A stretch of DNA of 50,947 nucleotides from Gnetum montanum (GCA_015680685.1 MNCI01008625.1:4027-54973), one strand, 5' to 3'; positions 11,820 to 23,721 are shown, numbered from the stretch's first letter. Numbers and translations: made by a program. The notes: generated from the sequence alone by a model not told the origin.

Positions 11820-12855
11820 TTCTCTTAGTATCTATCTCTTCCACAATTGCTTGCAAAAGAGTTGTAGTTTGTACTTGATTTAATTTCTCATAGTCCTTAT
11901 CAATTCTATAGAGTTCATCAACTATTTTTGGATTATGAGCATTTTTTCATGGCGTAATTAAGCATGTAGTCTACCAATAAACTTTAAAGCCAATTCTTCC
12001 TTATCCCAAAGATTTACATACCAGGAGAGGTTGCAAAATTCCTTATAGTAGTCATCCACAGATTAGTTTTCCAATATTAATGAGTTGAATTACATATTAT
12101 GTTCCTTAAGAAAAGAATTTGATATAAATTTTTATTCAAATCTCGATAAAAGTTAAGATAATTTGTAATCAATCCTTAAGATCTTAATCCATTCCACCAT
12201 GTTATCACAAGTCCTCTTAAGTACAAATAGACTATCTCTACATGTTCTTGACTTGATAAGTTTAACATGTCAAAATAAATTTCTATAGTATTGAGCTAAT
12301 GTTTTGGCTTAACACTAGATCCTAAGGTTTCATCATAAAAGTCAAGTTTTACCTTCTTGGGATAAACTTGAGTGAAGGATTCTCTTGATGAAATTTTTCA
12401 ATTATAATAATCCTCCTCTTTAGATTCTATTCGTTGGCCTTCTGATAGAATCTCAAAGCCTTGATGTCTAATAGGTTAAGATTGGTCTTCATAATGCTTC
12501 CTAGGAGAAAATTAATTTTGGTACTAATCTTGATGATGTTGGAATTGATCTTGGTGATAATCCTTAAGTGGAAATTAATTTTGATTATGGTTTTTGTGTG
12601 GATATTAGTTTTTATTAGAAGGTTGAATTAAATTATTAGTTAATTATTTGATGAAATGTGCAAGGAAGTTCATCTCCCCTTGAACTTTTGATCATTTTCC
12701 ATCTAAACTATGAAACAATTTCCTAATCTCTTCCTAGATATCTTGCATAGTTTTCTAGAACTCTTGGTTTGATTGATAAAATTCCTATTGGATACTTTTA
12801 TTTCATTAATTTCTTATTCAAGGAAATCTATTTTATCATTAACTCTGGATTCCAT
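11820..12855 (-). pseudogene. Ty3/gypsy gag relic of copy C
   Basis: A start is at 12855 (MESRVNDKIDFLE then a stop). A middle section near 12480-12640 is rich in Gln, His and Asn (DYHQDQFQHHQD). The core of a retrotransposon gag domain is readable near 11900-12370 as separate short frames: KVKLDFYDETLG, IEIYFDMLNLSSQE, LRGLVITWWNGL and VDDYYKEFCNLS. This order (F/Y-D/E landmark, AxxxLxGxAxxWW, then YYxEF) is the classic gag capsid pattern. Several stops and frameshifts make it non-functional. No zinc knuckle or protease follows before the LTR of copy A. It probably belongs with the 5S-bearing leader at 13180-14430, upstream on the same strand. Confidence 0.7.
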
Positions 12856-13179
12856 CCTTCTCTATTCCACTTTCTAGGTTATGGACATCGATAAGCCAAA
12901 GAGACATCACAAGGTGACAGTTCTTTAGCCTTTGTGACCCTTTTTATGCATTCTAGAATGGTTAATTATTTCTAGAAGAGTTTAGAACTATAATGAATAA
13001 ATTTTCTCTTCCTAGAACATTTCCTTAAGACTCTATTGGCCTTAAAAGACTATAAATATCCAAAAATATTGAAATTTTTTGCCTTAAATCAAAACTATTC
13101 ATGTTTTATATTGGTGAAATAATAGCTTTAAAAAATTAATGTTTGATCTCACATAGCTAAAATCTAAGTATTTCATTAC

Positions 13180-14430
13180 ATCTTAAATGTTTGAACTTGT
13201 TGGAAAAAAGTCTTACTTCATTGAAATTGGAAACCAAAATAAAAAATTATGGCCATTTAAATTTGCAAAATCTTTTACACATTTCAAGACTTTCTGAGAG
13301 GTCATCCATCGCCATACTACTCTATCATGAGTAGGCTTAATTACATAATTTTTTTGATAATTTTCAACCACTTTACCAAATATCCTTATTCAATAACTTT
13401 TTTTCAATTTAATACTTAAATTTTTCTATTTTTAATTTTACATCTATTTTTGAAATTCACGTCAATTGATGAAAAAACTTAAAATTTCTACTTAATTGAT
13501 AGAAATTTTTCCCATAACTGGGAGGTAGGAAATCAAGGTGTCAACAAATACTATTGATTGCTAGGGAAGGTAGGGAATGATGGCTCTAGAGGACATCATT
13601 GGCTACTAGGATTTCTGAAATTCTCACAATTTTTATGGCTATGATGATTATTGCTATGATAATAATGCTGATGGTGAAAATGGTGAGAGTGGTGATGGAG
13701 AGAATAGTGTGCATGGTATTGCACATTGTGTAGGGAAGGACATGAAGAACATATTATCATTAGCAGCATAGGTCATGAGGCTACTACTACCAACGATGGC
13801 CTACTATAAGGCCTTGTGGTAGTGCCCTAGTATGTAGCGGTATGATCAATCAAGTAGTGGTAGACTAATCTTTCTTAGTGATGGCCTATAATAATGTCTC
13901 ATGGTAGGTACTAAGGCCCTATCAGACAACAGCATAGTAGACCATTATGTAAATAGTCCTAACACTATAGGTGACATCCTTCTATGCGATAACATGGAGG
14001 CTCATGCAATGGCATAGCTTGCTAGCTATAATATCCTACCTTGCCATAACAATGCAATAATAATAATAATTTTTGTATAATAAAATTTTAATTAATTATA
14101 ATTTGTATATAAGTATGTGTGTGTTTTTAAATAACCATGATGAGTTTTAACACTTGAATTTGATAATCTAGAAATCATGGATTTAATTCCAAATCCCAAA
14201 TTCTAAAATAGAAAGTAAATACTAAAAAAAGTTAATCTTTACTTTTCTAAATTTCTTTCAAATTTTTATTATTGGCACACTTAGCAAGAAACATAATATC
14301 TTACAGACCATGTGTTGGATTTTAATGAAATTGATACTATTGGAATCATCTCAGAGACTACTATGTGTTGGACTCATGATACCTCTACTTTACTAACCCT
14401 GTTTGTTATTATATGAAGAAAAGTAATTGT
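13180..14430 (-). mobile_element. LTR-retroelement copy C: leader relic with 5S-like fragment
   Basis: This stretch is homologous, in the same orientation, to the leader of copy A (8700-10160). It shares the 5S-like segment, the following T-rich run with repeated AATTTT words, GGAGGTAGG and AGGTAGGGAATGATGG-type words, an (AAT)n tract (14050-14062), and an ACTATTGGAATCATCT segment near 14337. No LTR is recognisable to the right, so the copy's 5' end is lost. Downstream on the same strand is the gag relic at 11820-12855, giving the order leader, 5S-like, gag. Confidence 0.5.
13299..13341 (-). other. 5S rRNA-like fragment, second copy
   Basis: The minus strand matches the same part of plant 5S rRNA as the fragment at 8848-8890, at about 30 of 43 bases by eye. 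Kept words are AGAGTAGTAT and ATGGATGACCTC, with TTAAGC upstream. It is more diverged than the first copy but covers the same internal-promoter interval, so both derive from one ancestral insert in the element and not from separate 5S insertions. Confidence 0.55.
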
Positions 14431-16648
14431 TATTTAAAAATTAATAAGTAATTAATTACCTATTATCTTATGTTTTGAATAATACTTTGCTATGGTTAGC
14501 TAAGAATTCCACTATTACTAGGGTTTTTATATCCTTTCTATAAATTTATGAAAAAGGTGGTCTTTTTGACCATCATCTTTGAACCAATCCTTTACATATT
14601 AGTTGCAAAGATTTCTAGTGGAGCATTCTACTTAGGCTTTTCTCACCATCTTAGGTAAAATAGCTTCCATTTCTATTATGTTATATAAAAATAATGTAGT
14701 TAAAACCACTAATCTAGTTCATGGTTTATTAGAGCTTGAGGATTTTGAGTATCCCAAAACTTCTAGGTTGTTTAAGTTATTCATTTTTCCCTTTTTTTTA
14801 AACTATTTACTATAAGGACTTCATTAGGCAATGGTGCAATGTTTATCGTCTCTACGAAAGTTCTCTTTCAAGAATGATTTCTAAAAGATTTTTAATTACT
14901 CATGTTATTTTTTGTATAGTTTTTGGTTTCCATACTAGGGAAAATGCTTTCATATCTAGCATGCAATCACCCAAATTTCAAGCTTTTTTTCAAAGAAAAA
15001 TATCTAATTATATTGTTGATTAAACTCTTTGTCAGAAGAAATATTATGAAGTTGATTTTATTAATAAAATTGACTACCAAATATGTCAATTCATATATAT
15101 CTAGGTTTTATTAAGTCACAAGTCCTCCAATATTAATTCCTACTTAATCTATTTTCTTCATGATACCTAAATTGGTAGGATATATAATTGGTCAATCTCT
15201 TATTTTTTAAAATTATACCTTTCTATGGAGTTTGCCACTACCACTAAGAGCAATCTTGAGAAACCTTATACTATATATTGTATTCCCTTAATTATGAAAT
15301 TACTTTTAAGTTATGATGCTTCCAATAGTAGCCTCCATCTATACAATTCTTATCTATACCTTGAGTTTCTAGAGAAAGAAAGAGTTTTAAGGACTTGAGT
15401 TAAAGGTTCCAGAAAAGGTCAAGAAGCTTTTGAACAAATCCATAATCTAAAAGGTTCTGATGAGGTATAAAATTTTCATCTATATCTATATATTTTTCTT
15501 ATTTATTAATTATTTTTATTTATGATATTTATAGGCTAGTGCACTCTAGGCTATAGACTAAATTAGGAGGAGATGCTAGGGAAGAAAAATCAAGAAATAA
15601 TGAGGTAGCAACAAAAAAACCTAGTTTCAAGGTTGGTTATCAATAAACTTCTATTATTATTACCATTAGTATTTTTTCATACATGTGTTCATGTTATCCC
15701 TAATGTTATTCAAAAACCACGAATTGAACAAGATTCCAATGGATAAGGTTCAAGTGGTAAATAAAAAGAGAAGTACAAAGAACCAAAGGTAAATTTAACT
15801 ATATATTAGTTTTCAATTATGTTTTGAATACTTCAAGTTTTAATATCTCTTCCATATTTATCTTACAGAGGTCCCTAGATCAAGGGTACTTTATCCAAGA
15901 GTTGGAAAGGAATTTCCCACATAAGTCATGTTCTAAATATACTATGACCAAGCCATTGAAATCTCCTTGGGTATAGTCTTCATAGGTAGCTTTGGTGAAG
16001 GATCAAACTGTATTTAGAGATCCATAGATGGTATCAATATTCTCTATTTTTAGATCCCTTTATTTCAATGTGGCTTTCTTGCTTACCATTAAGGATTTAT
16101 TCTACTACTTAGAAAAAATGATGATTTATCCAAAAGAGAAACTTGATCTTACTTGTAGTCTTAGTAAAAACATTCCAAAAATACTTAGCACTTTCTTTGT
16201 GAGGAGTTATATCCCATAAGGTAGTCCAAATCCTAAAACTTCAAAAGTTATTATGAGTTAATGTAGTTTGGTGGTTTATCAACATTCCATGCCATCCTTG
16301 GCAATGCTCTTGAAGTCACCAAAAATTTCAAATAGATTCTATGTTTACATGAGATGCATTTCTTTGATAAATTTCATTTATTATTTTGGTATCATTTGGA
16401 TGTAGGAGAGATTATGGAATTTTTCACTCATTTTAGTTTTATTTAAATTATTAAAAATTTTATTATTCGTATGACTTTTGACATGGCCAAAATTTCAATC
16501 CTCACTTTTGAATGTAGCTAATCTTGTACATGACTATCTAGCTACTCAATGTCTAATTCTAAAACTCATAAGGAATTCTTTGATGTTTAGTTTTTATACT
16601 TAATCTTATAACTAATTCTTTTTTCAAGTTAATTTAATTAGTTTTGAG
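14431..16648. other. Unrecognised AT-rich region, possible exon-like fragments
   Basis: No known domain. Between 15540 and 16220 on the plus strand, short open stretches alternate with AT-rich segments bounded by splice-like words (AAAG|GTAAATT at 15789, TTTATCTTACAG|AGG at 15870). The last stretch includes a frame at 16028-16219 (SIFSIFRSLYFNVAFLL...). This could be a dead gene fragment or chance. I would not call a gene here. Confidence 0.3.
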
Positions 16649-17206
16649 TGTCACATCCCCATTCTTGAATGGTGTTGATACATAACAATGATGGTATCTC
16701 TTCATAATAAGTGTTGTTATTATCATAACAAGACATAGAAAGAAAAGTTGTAATTAAGACTCAAAAATGTGTGTTGTAATAATGGACATGTGTTTGGGGA
16801 TTTAACCTAGGGTATTTATACTTGAGCATTATAGGTTGTATCAGCATGGAATTGTATAGTCAATAAACACAAGTAATACATGCTGAGCGAAGAAAGATAG
16901 GAAGAGGAGTACCCATCCCTTCTAGCTAGTTGTAGGCCTAACCATGATGGCAATGTTGGATAGCCTCTAAGGGAGTGATGCTGTAGAAAGGTTACCACAA
17001 GAAACATTCATAGCATGACCTAGATACACTATTATACATTAATAAAGCATTTCTTTCTTTTTTCTTTTGCATTTTTCTTGTTATTTCCTTTATCCATAAT
17101 GTTGAGTGTAATGTATATTTGATGTTTGCAATGTATTTTCCTTATGAATAATTTCATGTAACATGTATTTGACATTTTCCATGAAATCTAAGAATACGAT
17201 TTCATA
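16649..17206 (+). repeat. LTR of copy B (558 bp)
   Basis: Starts TGTCACATCC at 16649 and ends TTTCATA at 17206, directly before the PBS. A TATA-type promoter element TATTTATA is at 16813-16820 and an AATAAAG signal at 17041-17047, giving a plausible U3/R/U5 order. It is homologous to the LTR at 10924-11494 on the opposite strand. A 63-codon minus frame inside it (16816-17007) is not a gene. Confidence 0.7.
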
Positions 17207-18769
17207 TTTGGCATCATAGAAAACCATGATCCAAGGGCTAATTAGAAGCAACAAGTAACTATAACCTGATGACAAACTAGGGATCCACAATCTAGGTAGA
17301 GTCACATATCACCACTAGATGTGCCTCATATTCAAGATAATCCATGTAAGCCAAAAGATAAATTCCACCAATCTTTAGAGGCTAACGAGTTAGGAATAAA
17401 CATCCACAAGAGAGCCATGAACATGCATCATGTCCAAAATAGATTTCATCAACCAGCAAGATTCCTTCCTAGAGACTTTTAAGAATATTATCAACTAGAG
17501 GATCTGATTATAACTTAACAATGTACATTAACTACAAGAAATTTTTGGAAGACAAGCATATAATGATCTAAGTAACTCTTATCCATCTTGAAGTATTGTT
17601 AGAATGTTAACTTATTAAGGTGATTTTAAGTTATTCCTAAGGCTAGAAATCATGTTCTAAGTTGACCTTGTCTTGGTTGGATCTTAGTATTATCCCTTAA
17701 ATACCTAACTTGATAATTTGACATTCCTCATCTCTACTTAGGACCTATGTATTGGTAAGTTTAAGGAAGGTCAAAATAGCCATAAGACTATGTCATCCTA
17801 TTTAACTAGTGATGGTTATTACCATATCTTAAGGTCCATAGAAAAACTAGTATTCCATTGATAATGTTATGATGTCTTACTTTGCTAACCCTTTTCTTAC
17901 TATCTCACTAGGGTATAACCATGATCCGAGAGAACAAGACTACATCATACTTACCAAATTATAAGGTAAAAGTATTATATTCTTATCCAATGATTGATAT
18001 ATTATTTACAATAAAATTAAAGTCATCTTAGAAGTCCTTAATTTGCCCATAGGTTAGTATAGAAATGTTAGTTTAGCAAAATATGCTATTTTTCCCCTTT
18101 CAAGCCATGAAAATACCACTTAATGTTTGGACTCTACGACCATACCCAAAGCTACTACTCATTGAGATGATTCCAATGGTACAAATTTTATCTCAATTGG
18201 ACTTACAATTTGGGATATATCATCATTTAAGGGTTCTTTTTATGTATGCTAATAATAATAATAAAATAAATAATATTTTAAAAAAAAGTTAAAAATCTTT
18301 GGGTTGAGAATCAAACTTGGAACATCCCCTTATCCAAAGCAAACCTTACCTATCATTTGCCAAATCATCATAACATCGATCAATGAGGTAGGGATAATAA
18401 AATAATAATAAAAATTTCTTTAAAAAAATTAATGTTAAAATTTTGGATCTTCTAATTGAAGCCAGGAATTTCTATTTGTGAATCTCAACATCTTACACTT
18501 TGCCTAGCTAACCACCAAGTGAAGTTTCATAATTATTAAAAGATAATACATATATTATATTTCATGTTTTTAATATGCTAAATAAAAAAGATTAGAAAAA
18601 TTAAATAAATAATAAAAATATAAAAAATAAAATTTTGACTATCTCATAATGTCATGGCTAGCTATGCAAATGACATGATCGTTGTGTGGTTACTTGAAAA
18701 TGGTTCATCAAAGACAGACCATAAAGATATCTTTAGTAACACCCTTGTGACATGTTCAATGTGTTATTA
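16649..18769 (+). mobile_element. LTR-retroelement copy B: LTR, PBS, leader (truncated)
   Basis: This is the plus-strand counterpart of copy A: LTR 16649-17206, PBS TTTGGCATCATAG from 17207, then a leader collinear with that of copy A. The leader ends near 18769, where the minus-strand gag element begins, before the point where the 5S-like fragment would be expected (A needs about 2.0 kb from LTR to 5S; only 1.56 kb remains here). The 69-codon frame at 18083-18292 has no support. Confidence 0.6.
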
Positions 18770-18991
18770 GGACATGAGGTAACTGACCTAGGGCACAATG
18801 AATCTTGAGTGTAGGATGTGATTAATGTGTTATTAGCCTGTCACTCCAAAATCAAGACCAAGTCCATTCCTCCGATCAGTGACATCACATTATTTCATCC
18901 AATGATCGATAACCATAAGAGCATCATGATAGCAAGGCATTTTTTTCAAGGGAGGAGTGATTTGGAATTTCTTTGTGGCACATTTTTTTTT

Positions 18992-19090
18992 GGCTTCTTT
19001 GGCACACTTTCTCTTTTCTTTTTTTTCTTTTCTTTTNCTGGCTTCTTTGGCACACTTTCTCTTTTCTTTTTTTTCTTTTCTTTTTCTTTT
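18992..19090. repeat. 48-bp tandem duplication in a pyrimidine tract, with one N
   Basis: GGCTTCTTTGGCACACTTTC followed by a CTTTT-rich run begins at 18992 and again at 19040. An undetermined base (N) at 19037 sits at the junction. The lysine-rich frames read here on the minus strand are products of the T-rich tract. The element's other copy (near 46300-46370) has a single, purine-rich counterpart, so the duplication is private to this copy or an assembly artefact. Confidence 0.7.
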
Positions 19091-19788
19091 TTTTTTTTAT
19101 GCATAATCCAAAGAAGCCACCTACCTTCAAGCATGGATGCATGTCCTTCTAGTGGGACCCCCTAGAATAGCATTTCATTTCTTGATTAAGTTCCTTTATT
19201 ACTCTTACTCTCAAGGATCTTAGTACAACCAAGCTACATGATAGCACCTATAGATGTCACCAAAGAAAATCCACAAGTCCCCTTGATGTCACACCCTGGC
19301 CATTCCTTCTTAGTCCATGATTCTTTGTTTTGGGTATAATGAGCACAAAATTACTTTTAAGTTTTCATGATGACAAAAATGCCATCGTACCGAGACTAGA
19401 ACCTATTATTAATAGAATGGGTGAATGTGATGGCTTGCTATCCAAGTAATTAGTCACTAGAGACTTGATAGCATAGAACAACACCTCAACCAATGGGTCA
19501 CATGAGTGTTTTATTCATAGATGAGATTACCCATAAAAAGATAAAAAGATTAAACAACAAATTGAAAGATGAAAAACTAGAAAATAAAAAATTATAAAAT
19601 TGAAGAAAATGAAAAATATTTATTAATTCTACTTGTTAAAATGGAGGATATCCCCCATAACTAAACTTTTGATCATGGTGAGAATTAATACATGGAAGGT
19701 TTATATCTATGCATTTTGGAAATATTAGGACCTGATCATATCTAAACTATTGGCTGTCTTTGGATGTGGTGGTTGGAATGTACCCAAA

Positions 19789-21962
19789 CTAGGGTTCACA
19801 CACTTGATTAAAGTTGACATAGTGGGGCAAGTTATAAGATGTGGTTAATTGATAAGAAGATGACCCACTATGGCACCTGTGATTGTAAGATGGTATGCAA
19901 GGATCAATATGTCTCCCTACATGCCTATATTCATTGGGCTACAAGCTTGTTGGAGCATTAATCAATGGCCCCAATAGAGTCACAGGAGGTGTTGAATTCG
20001 AGGGAGAAGATGCATCACAGTGTTGAACTTGTGCTAAGTTGGTGGATGCAGTGGTTTCAAAATGGTGTTGTCTCTTTCTATGGTCATGCCTAAAGAAACG
20101 AAACTTTCGATGTTGTGGAGGACCTCCATTGTTGTTGATAGTAGCAGCACAAGTAATGTTCGTGGGTTGGTTCTGTGGTGCAAAACCTTCTAGCATAGCT
20201 GGTGATGATGTAGAAGGGGCTGAAGTATGAGAATATTAAGGTTGAGAAGAAGTGTAAGGCACATGAGGTGGTGATCTTGTTGGAGAGGACATGGGTGGAT
20301 AGTACTTGAGAGAATGATAATAATGAGGTGAGGTAGAGGATGTTGATCCTGTTGGAGAAATAGGGTGTTGAACATAATAAGCATTTGGTGTTGGGACATA
20401 CGAAGGGTATGGTCTAGTTGGCGGTGGCCTCCCCCACGATTGAGGTTTCTACCACTATGGTTGGACCCAATATTTCTGTACAAAATTTGGATACAACATT
20501 CCTTCCCAATGTTAATGTAAATGTGACAAGATTGGGCATTGGTCTTTGGGGTGGATATACATGCAAATGCCACATTGATATGAGTGATTTGTAGTTGAGC
20601 CCTTATCCTTATTTTCTTAAACCCTTCTTTTTGATTGTCTAGTGGTGTCCTATCCTATTGCTCAATTTGGCATGGTTCTACCTCTAATAACGTTGGTATA
20701 TTCTCCACATTTTTCATGTACCCATTTCATCATCTTATCGATCCTTTCCTCAATTTCATCTAGTGATTGTAGTATTGGTAAAGACGATTACACCTCCTTG
20801 AGGTAAGTTGATTTCTCTTTTTCATGATCATGGACCTTTGCTATTTTGAGATCTTGGTCCTATTGAAATTTTTCAACAATCTCCCATTTAGCTATTTCTC
20901 CTTCTTCTTTTTCCACCCACTTAATAAGCTCTTTGAATTGATGGGTTTGTAGTTCATATAGTTAACTTGGGGCATACATCCCTAGGGTCTCCCTTATTTC
21001 ATTACGAAGCCCATTCATGATGTGATACATTAGCCTTTCCTTGGAGAACCCATGGCCTAGGCAACTATTTAACAATGAATAGTATCTCTCTAAGGCCATG
21101 TCCAAGGGTTCATGTTGCCCTTGTTTCCACTCTTGGATTTTTCTCCTCAAGGCTGACACTCTTGCATAGGTTTGATATCTTTCAGTGAAGATTTCTACCA
21201 TTTTCGGCCAACTGCGAATTGATTTTGGCTTTAAATACCTGTACCATACTTTTGCTTGGCCAAGGAGTATGATAAGGAAGAGCTTAAGTTTTTGCCACTT
21301 GTTATCAATATTATTCCATGCACAGGCATTGTAGAAGGCTTGTAAATGATGTTGTGGATCTAAATCATAGCCTCCTAAAAACTTATGAAAGTTATTTAAA
21401 TTGAGCCTGGGTAGACAGCTTTCCTTTCAATGCCTGCAAGATATTCAAACAGGATTTTGTATATGCATTAGGCTCTTAGTGGCTAGCAGGGGTTCATCAT
21501 CACTAGGTAGGTTATGAATTTGTACATTGGGATGATGTTGTCTTCATTCATGTTGGCATTTCTAAGTTTGCCATTGTATTTGATTTTTATTTCTACGTTG
21601 GCCCCTTGAAAGATAGTCATTCGTGTCATGACCTGACATTGAAGGAGCAGAGGAAGAGAAGGAACTAGAAGGCTCATCATGATTTTTGTAAGTCTACAAT
21701 CATCCCTAGATAAATTCTTGTTAACTATTGAGAAGGTCCTAGGCCTTACAAGCCCCCTCATTCTATGGGATGTCCCATCCTCACTAGAGGTGTTTGGTTT
21801 GGATGACAAAAATCCTTGAGTATTTTTGGGGCATCCCTAAACATATGAAACTCCTACATAAGATTGAGTACTCCAAATCTCATCTTCATCATAAATTAAG
21901 TTGGTTCTCCAACGAATTGCCTCATTAGTGCTTGCAATGTCATAGTCTTGTGAGAGAGACAT
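19789..21962 (-). pseudogene. gag relic of pol-less element, copy 1
   Basis: The start ATG at 21962 (MSLSQDYDIAST...) is kept. A gag capsid domain follows in broken frames, its clearest part at 20962-21201: MVEIFTERYQTYARVSALRR, then MALERYYSLLNSCLGHGFSK, then LMYHIMNGLRNEIRETLG. The order matches the copy at 43790-45697. A complete Cys/His knuckle CGICMYIHPKDQC is encoded at about 20535-20573, with spacing C-X2-C-X3-H-X4-C. A long Pro/His/Ser/Tyr-rich C-terminal region follows to a stop at 19789. Many frameshifts and stops interrupt it, so no full protein can be made. Frames on either strand at 19939-20573 are shadows of this region. Confidence 0.75.
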
Positions 21963-22072
21963 TGTTGTGAATTGTGTGTGACTTATTAGCAATTTCTTTC
22001 TTTCCAAAAGATATATCATTAATGCTTCTTTACAGTGATCTTGGATGATATAACTAATCTAGATAACTAGCA

Positions 22073-22094
22073 CCATCCCTAGCAATAGTGCCAA
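22073..22094 (-). other. Primer-binding site, tRNA-Asp type (copy 1)
   Basis: The minus strand reads TTGGCACTATTGCTAGGGA, immediately after the LTR end, a degenerate match to the tRNA-Asp PBS TGGCGCCGTTGCCGGGG. Confidence 0.7.
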
Positions 22095-22980
22095 TGATGA
22101 GTTGTGAGGTACTCCTACACTCAACCATACAAATATGAGTGTTCATGCATGATCCAATCAAACTCCATGGATGGGCTAGTTGTGGTATCTAGATCATTAC
22201 ACATTACTCGCAATTCGTTGTCTTCCCACCTGGACTAGTATTTGCTTTGTCACGTATAGTTTAGTCTAGAGTGAGGTGTATGATGTGGGCCTAAACTAGT
22301 GCTACTCCTAGATGCAATGGAAAATAACTTTGTTTTAGCTAAGAGGGAGTGGGAGAAGAGAATCTAAGCTAGCCTAAGTGCAATGAGCATCTGTTCCTAA
22401 TCATCCATACACATCTTGGACCTCATGTACTACTTCTGGGCTTACCAAGTGTTTCTTACTTGAGCACTCCTAGATACACTACTTGGTTACCAAGTAGTTA
22501 CACTTCAATATTGGTGATTAAGTTGTACTCATTCCGCATTTAACAACAGGAATAGTAAATGATCGTATAGAAATATTAACTAAGAAGACAATAAATAAAA
22601 ATAACAATTAAATAATTAAAACTAAGTGAATGCTACAATGATGGAGTAATCTCAATCTTTATTCCTAATCATGTGTGTGTCCAAGTACGTCACACTTGAA
22701 TAAAGGTTTTGTACAATTACAAGCATCACATTGTGGGCATGCACTTGGGAAAATAGTCTAACTCCTACAGAAACAAACTGCAAGAGCTTCACTACAACTT
22801 CAACATAAGGTTCCTAAATGTAACAAGTGCATGCATATTTATAGCGAACAATGAACTCTGTGTTGATGACGCCACGTTAATGTGTGGAAAGATGCATCGA
22901 CGGGGTCCCATTGACGCGATCATGTTGACGGGGCTTCGTCGACATGGCCCAGTTGATGCTGTCCACTAGATGCTTCATCA
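22095..22980 (-). repeat. Athila-like LTR of pol-less copy 1 (886 bp)
   Basis: Termini on the minus strand are TGATGA (22980) and TCATCA (22095). A TATA element (TATAAATA on minus, 22843-22836) lies about 140 bp from the start. The LTR shares long blocks with 42789-43653, including GACAAAGCAAATACTAG and GTGGGAAGACAA. Seven 14-bp-phased units with core TCRAYG fill 22855-22956. Near its PBS end it shares ATGGTTGAGTGTAGG with the other Athila-like LTRs in the window. Confidence 0.8.
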
Positions 22981-23003
22981 TCTAGGTACTCAAGGTTAAT
23001 TAA

Positions 23004-23069
23004 TTATTCAACATCACCATATGATCTATTCACGTTCAAAGATAGGTTGAATTGCTCTGATGTATCCAT
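23004..23069 (-). CDS. 21-codon conserved micro-ORF of unit X (copy 1)
   Basis: ATG at 23069 opens MDTSEQFNLS..., ending GDVE and TAA at 23004. The equivalent frame at 33510-33575 has the same start, the same length without indels, and stops at the same codon with TGA instead. It is preceded on the minus strand by a splice-acceptor-like TTTTGTTAACATGCAG, so it may be the start of an exon whose continuation was lost, or a short leader peptide. Function unknown. Confidence 0.35.
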   Translation of the reverse strand: MDTSEQFNLSLNVNRSYGDVE

Positions 23070-23154
23070 AGTTGGACCCTGCATGTTAACAAAAGGATAT
23101 TAACTGTCATTTGTATGCTAAAATTTTCAAACAATGTTCCAATAGTGGAAAATA

Positions 23155-23560
23155 CTATAATAATAAAGCATAATAAAGTAAAAGAGGATCAAACAAAGTA
23201 AAATTAAAGGTAAAATAAGGAAAAACAAGGTAAAATAAGACCCACAAAAGGTAGATTAAGGTGAAACAAGGTAGAACGAGGGCCAAATGATGCAAAATGA
23301 TATAGAATAATGTTAACAAAGGAATAAATGAGATCAAAAAATGCAAAATGATGTAAAATGAGATTAAATAAGGTCTAAATGATGTCAAATGATGTCAAAA
23401 TGAGGCTTAACAAGGTCAAAAGATGTGAAAATGATGCAAACTAATGTCAAATGATACCAAATGATATCAAAATAATATAAAATGATGTCAAAATGATATC
23501 AGATGATGGAAAAATGATATCAAACAAGGTCAAATGACCTTGAATGGGATCAAAAATTGT
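23155..23560. repeat. Degenerate AAATGATGTC-type array (copy 1)
   Basis: Words such as AAATGATGTC, AAATGATATC, GTCAAA and AAGGTAAAAT follow each other for about 400 bp with irregular phase. The same kind of array is at 33690-34240 in the second X unit. The 77-codon minus frame here (LISFYIILHFLISF...) simply reads the repeat. Confidence 0.7.
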
Positions 23561-23721
23561 GGTAAATAATAATGATTTGTTATTTAAGTTATTTTATGAT
23601 CAAAACAGGAAAAAATCTAATGAAAATAGGTTGTAAAGGGAAAAAATAATGGGTTTGTATGGTCAAACTAGTTTAAAAAGCCAAAAAAATATTGCATTTC
23701 TAGCATCTAAGGGCTATTTCA

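Larger units (their letters stand above)
18770..22980 (-). mobile_element. Pol-less Athila-like element, copy 1 (3' truncated)
   Basis: Reading leftwards: LTR 22980-22095, tRNA-Asp-type PBS 22094-22073, gag relic 21962-19789, then a non-coding tail to 18770. The tail is collinear with 45698-46590 of the complete copy 2. Shared words include GTGACATCAAGG, GGTGCTATCATG, CTTGGTTGTACTAAG, GGACTTGGTCTTGATTTTG and GTCAGTTACCTCA. No protease, RT, RNase H or integrase lies between gag and tail in either copy. Similarity stops at about 18768, so the last 1.1 kb and the 3' LTR are missing. TCTAG (22981-22985) is the candidate target flank. Confidence 0.75.

Noticed and set aside
8848-13341. Identification of the 5S-bearing family as Cassandra
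   Set aside because: The PBS type fits, but the LTR itself holds no 5S sequence, the fragment is about 2 kb from the LTR, and a gag relic follows; Cassandra is a short TRIM with 5S in the LTR.
18924-19165. Lysine-rich or phenylalanine-rich open frames on both strands, up to 115 codons
   Set aside because: They read a CTTTT-rich low-complexity tract with a 48-bp duplication and an N; no domain, and the homologous copy at 46300 has no such frame.
20190-20573. 127-codon minus-strand frame, His/Leu-rich
   Set aside because: It is the +1 shadow of the copy 1 gag tail; the equivalent shadow occurs in copy 2 at 44952-45410.
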